From: Rhodocyclaceae bacterium
GTDB lineage: Bacteria; Pseudomonadota; Gammaproteobacteria; Burkholderiales; Rhodocyclaceae
DNA length: 6,570 nucleotides
Direction of reading: 5' to 3'
Assembly: GCA_025361105.1 (NCBI GenBank)
Contig: JANYAW010000315.1
Span: 1 to 6,570 of the forward strand
The notes under the pieces: generated by a model
The model's database searches: none
The model's input: only the letters and a program-made list of their open reading frames with translations
Told to the model about the DNA's origin: nothing
Shown here: positions 5,689 to 6,570 of the stretch, piece by piece
How positions within the stretch are numbered: position 1 is the first letter of the stretch
How the letters are laid out: each line of letters begins with the position of its first letter
Program-made: the position numbers and the translations under genes

Positions 5689-6570
5689 CTAAGCTATAAC
5701 CACCGTCTGCGCGATGGCGCCAAAAATTGATTCGCCATCCGCGTCAAACATCTCAATACGCACTGCATCGCCCGCATTCAAATAAGGCGTAACCGGGCTG
5801 CCGCTCTCAAGTTGTTCCAAAGTACGGCGCTCGACAATGCAGGCCGAGCCTTTACTACGGTCGACATTTGAAATTGTGCCGCTACCAATAACTGAACCAG
5901 CTTCCAACTCACGGGTTTTTGCCACATGCGAAATGAGTTGCGCGAAATCAAACACCATATCGACACCGCAATCTGGCTGACCAAATATCTCACCGCGCAC
6001 GCTGCAAATCAATGGTCGATGCACGCGCCGTCCGTCCCACGCATCTGCCAATTCGTCGGGTGTCACAGCCACTGGCGAAAATGCAGTAGCGGGTTTGCTC
6101 TGCAAAAAGCCAAAGCCTTTGGCAAGCTCGGCGGGGATTAAATTGCGTAAGGTCACATCATTGACCAGCATCAACAGTTTGATTTGCGCGGCGCAATTTT
6201 CTACGCTTGCACCCATAGGTACGTCGCCGGTGATAACAGCCACCTCGCCTTCCAGGTCGATTCCCCATGAGGCATCACGCGCCACAATCGCGTCTGTCGG
6301 CCCGACAAAACTATCCGAGCCGCCTTGATACATCAACGGATCAATCCAAAATTCCGGTGGCATGGTCGCGCCACGGGCACGTCGAACCAGCTCGACATGA
6401 TTGACATAGGCTGAGCCATCGGCCCATTGATAGGCGCGCGGCAGTGGTGAGTGGCATTGCGTTTGATCAAAAGCCTCTGCTTCCTGATGTTTGGTATTCA
6501 ACGCTGCATAAATTGCGACGAGTTTGGGTGCAATATCGTCCCAGCTATCCAGCACGGCTTGCAGGGTATT
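5689..6570 (-). CDS. Fumarylacetoacetate hydrolase family protein (5' partial)
   Basis: The frame stays open to the right edge of the window: the codons before the GTG at 6555-6553 encode NTLQA, which continues naturally into VLDSWDDIAP. That GTG is therefore internal, and about 35-40 N-terminal residues are missing. The 293 visible residues cover the FAH fold. Metal and catalytic positions corresponding to those of mouse FAH are present: the E-G-E pair in GIDLEGEVAVI (E107 and E109, counting the first visible codon as 1), D138 and R142 in LVNDVTLRN, and K159 in LQSKPATAFSP. LPRAYQWADGSAYVNHVEL and VIGSGTISN are typical of the bacterial subgroup of about 330 residues. The family cleaves C-C bonds of acyl-pyruvates and fumarylacetoacetate with a divalent metal. 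Given maiA nearby on the same strand, fumarylacetoacetate or fumarylpyruvate is the likely substrate. The stop TAG is at 5691-5689. Confidence 0.9.
   Translation of the reverse strand, partial: NTLQAVLDSWDDIAPKLVAIYAALNTKHQEAEAFDQTQCHSPLPRAYQWADGSAYVNHVELVRRARGATMPPEFWIDPLMYQGGSDSFVGPTDAIVARDASWGIDLEGEVAVITGDVPMGASVENCAAQIKLLMLVNDVTLRNLIPAELAKGFGFLQSKPATAFSPVAVTPDELADAWDGRRVHRPLICSVRGEIFGQPDCGVDMVFDFAQLISHVAKTRELEAGSVIGSGTISNVDRSKGSACIVERRTLEQLESGSPVTPYLNAGDAVRIEMFDADGESIFGAIAQTVVIA

Noticed and set aside
6553..6555. GTG as the start of the FAH-family gene.
   Set aside because: The frame is open to the window edge and the upstream residues NTLQA continue the family's N-terminal helix; the true start is outside the window.
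1..6570. CRISPR array, tRNA/rRNA gene, prophage, toxin-antitoxin or other defence system.
   Set aside because: No regularly spaced repeats, RNA gene signatures or proteins of such systems are visible on either strand.

Overview
The window reads as chromosomal DNA of a betaproteobacterium. This is inferred from the style of the proteins (Hsp33, zeta-class GST and fumarylacetoacetate-hydrolase family) and from the moderate GC content; no rRNA or other phylogenetic marker is present. Coding density is high and there is no gene-free stretch over 300 bases.

Layout: (1) bases 1-63 are the last 20 codons of an upstream gene, probably an ArsC/YffB-type reductase. (2) hslO (Hsp33, 70-1008, +) follows after 6 bases, as in an operon. 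(3) maiA (maleylacetoacetate isomerase, zeta GST, 1025-1669, -) converges on hslO with only 16 bases between the stops. (4) A 192-base divergent intergenic region holds a clear maiA ribosome-binding site, a tentative maiA promoter and an imperfect inverted repeat. (5) A large soluble c-di-GMP protein of 1240 residues, TPR-coiled coil-GAF-PAS-GGDEF-EAL (1862-5584, +). (6) A 104-base convergent gap contains a structured dispersed repeat. (7) A fumarylacetoacetate-hydrolase-family gene (5689-6570, -) runs off the right edge, so its N-terminus is missing.

maiA and the FAH-family gene lie on the same strand and belong to the same type of pathway: maleylacetoacetate/fumarylacetoacetate processing in aromatic or tyrosine catabolism. 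They are split by the oppositely oriented c-di-GMP gene.

The most unusual signal is a roughly 75-base dispersed repeat present twice. One copy (minus orientation) lies in the gap at 5612-5670. The other (plus orientation) lies inside hslO at about 356-429. The cores match at 41 of 50 positions without gaps, and both keep the same order of small hairpins. The hslO copy is flanked by a 7-base direct repeat (GACGGCG) spaced exactly 81 bases apart, so it adds 27 codons in frame. The result is a Ser/Arg/Gly-rich insert in the Hsp33 core, and removing it restores the usual family length. The same Hsp33 has also lost two of its four zinc-binding, redox-sensing cysteines, one from each pair. Together these suggest an Hsp33 that has lost or rebuilt its redox switch and tolerates a mobile-repeat-derived peptide.
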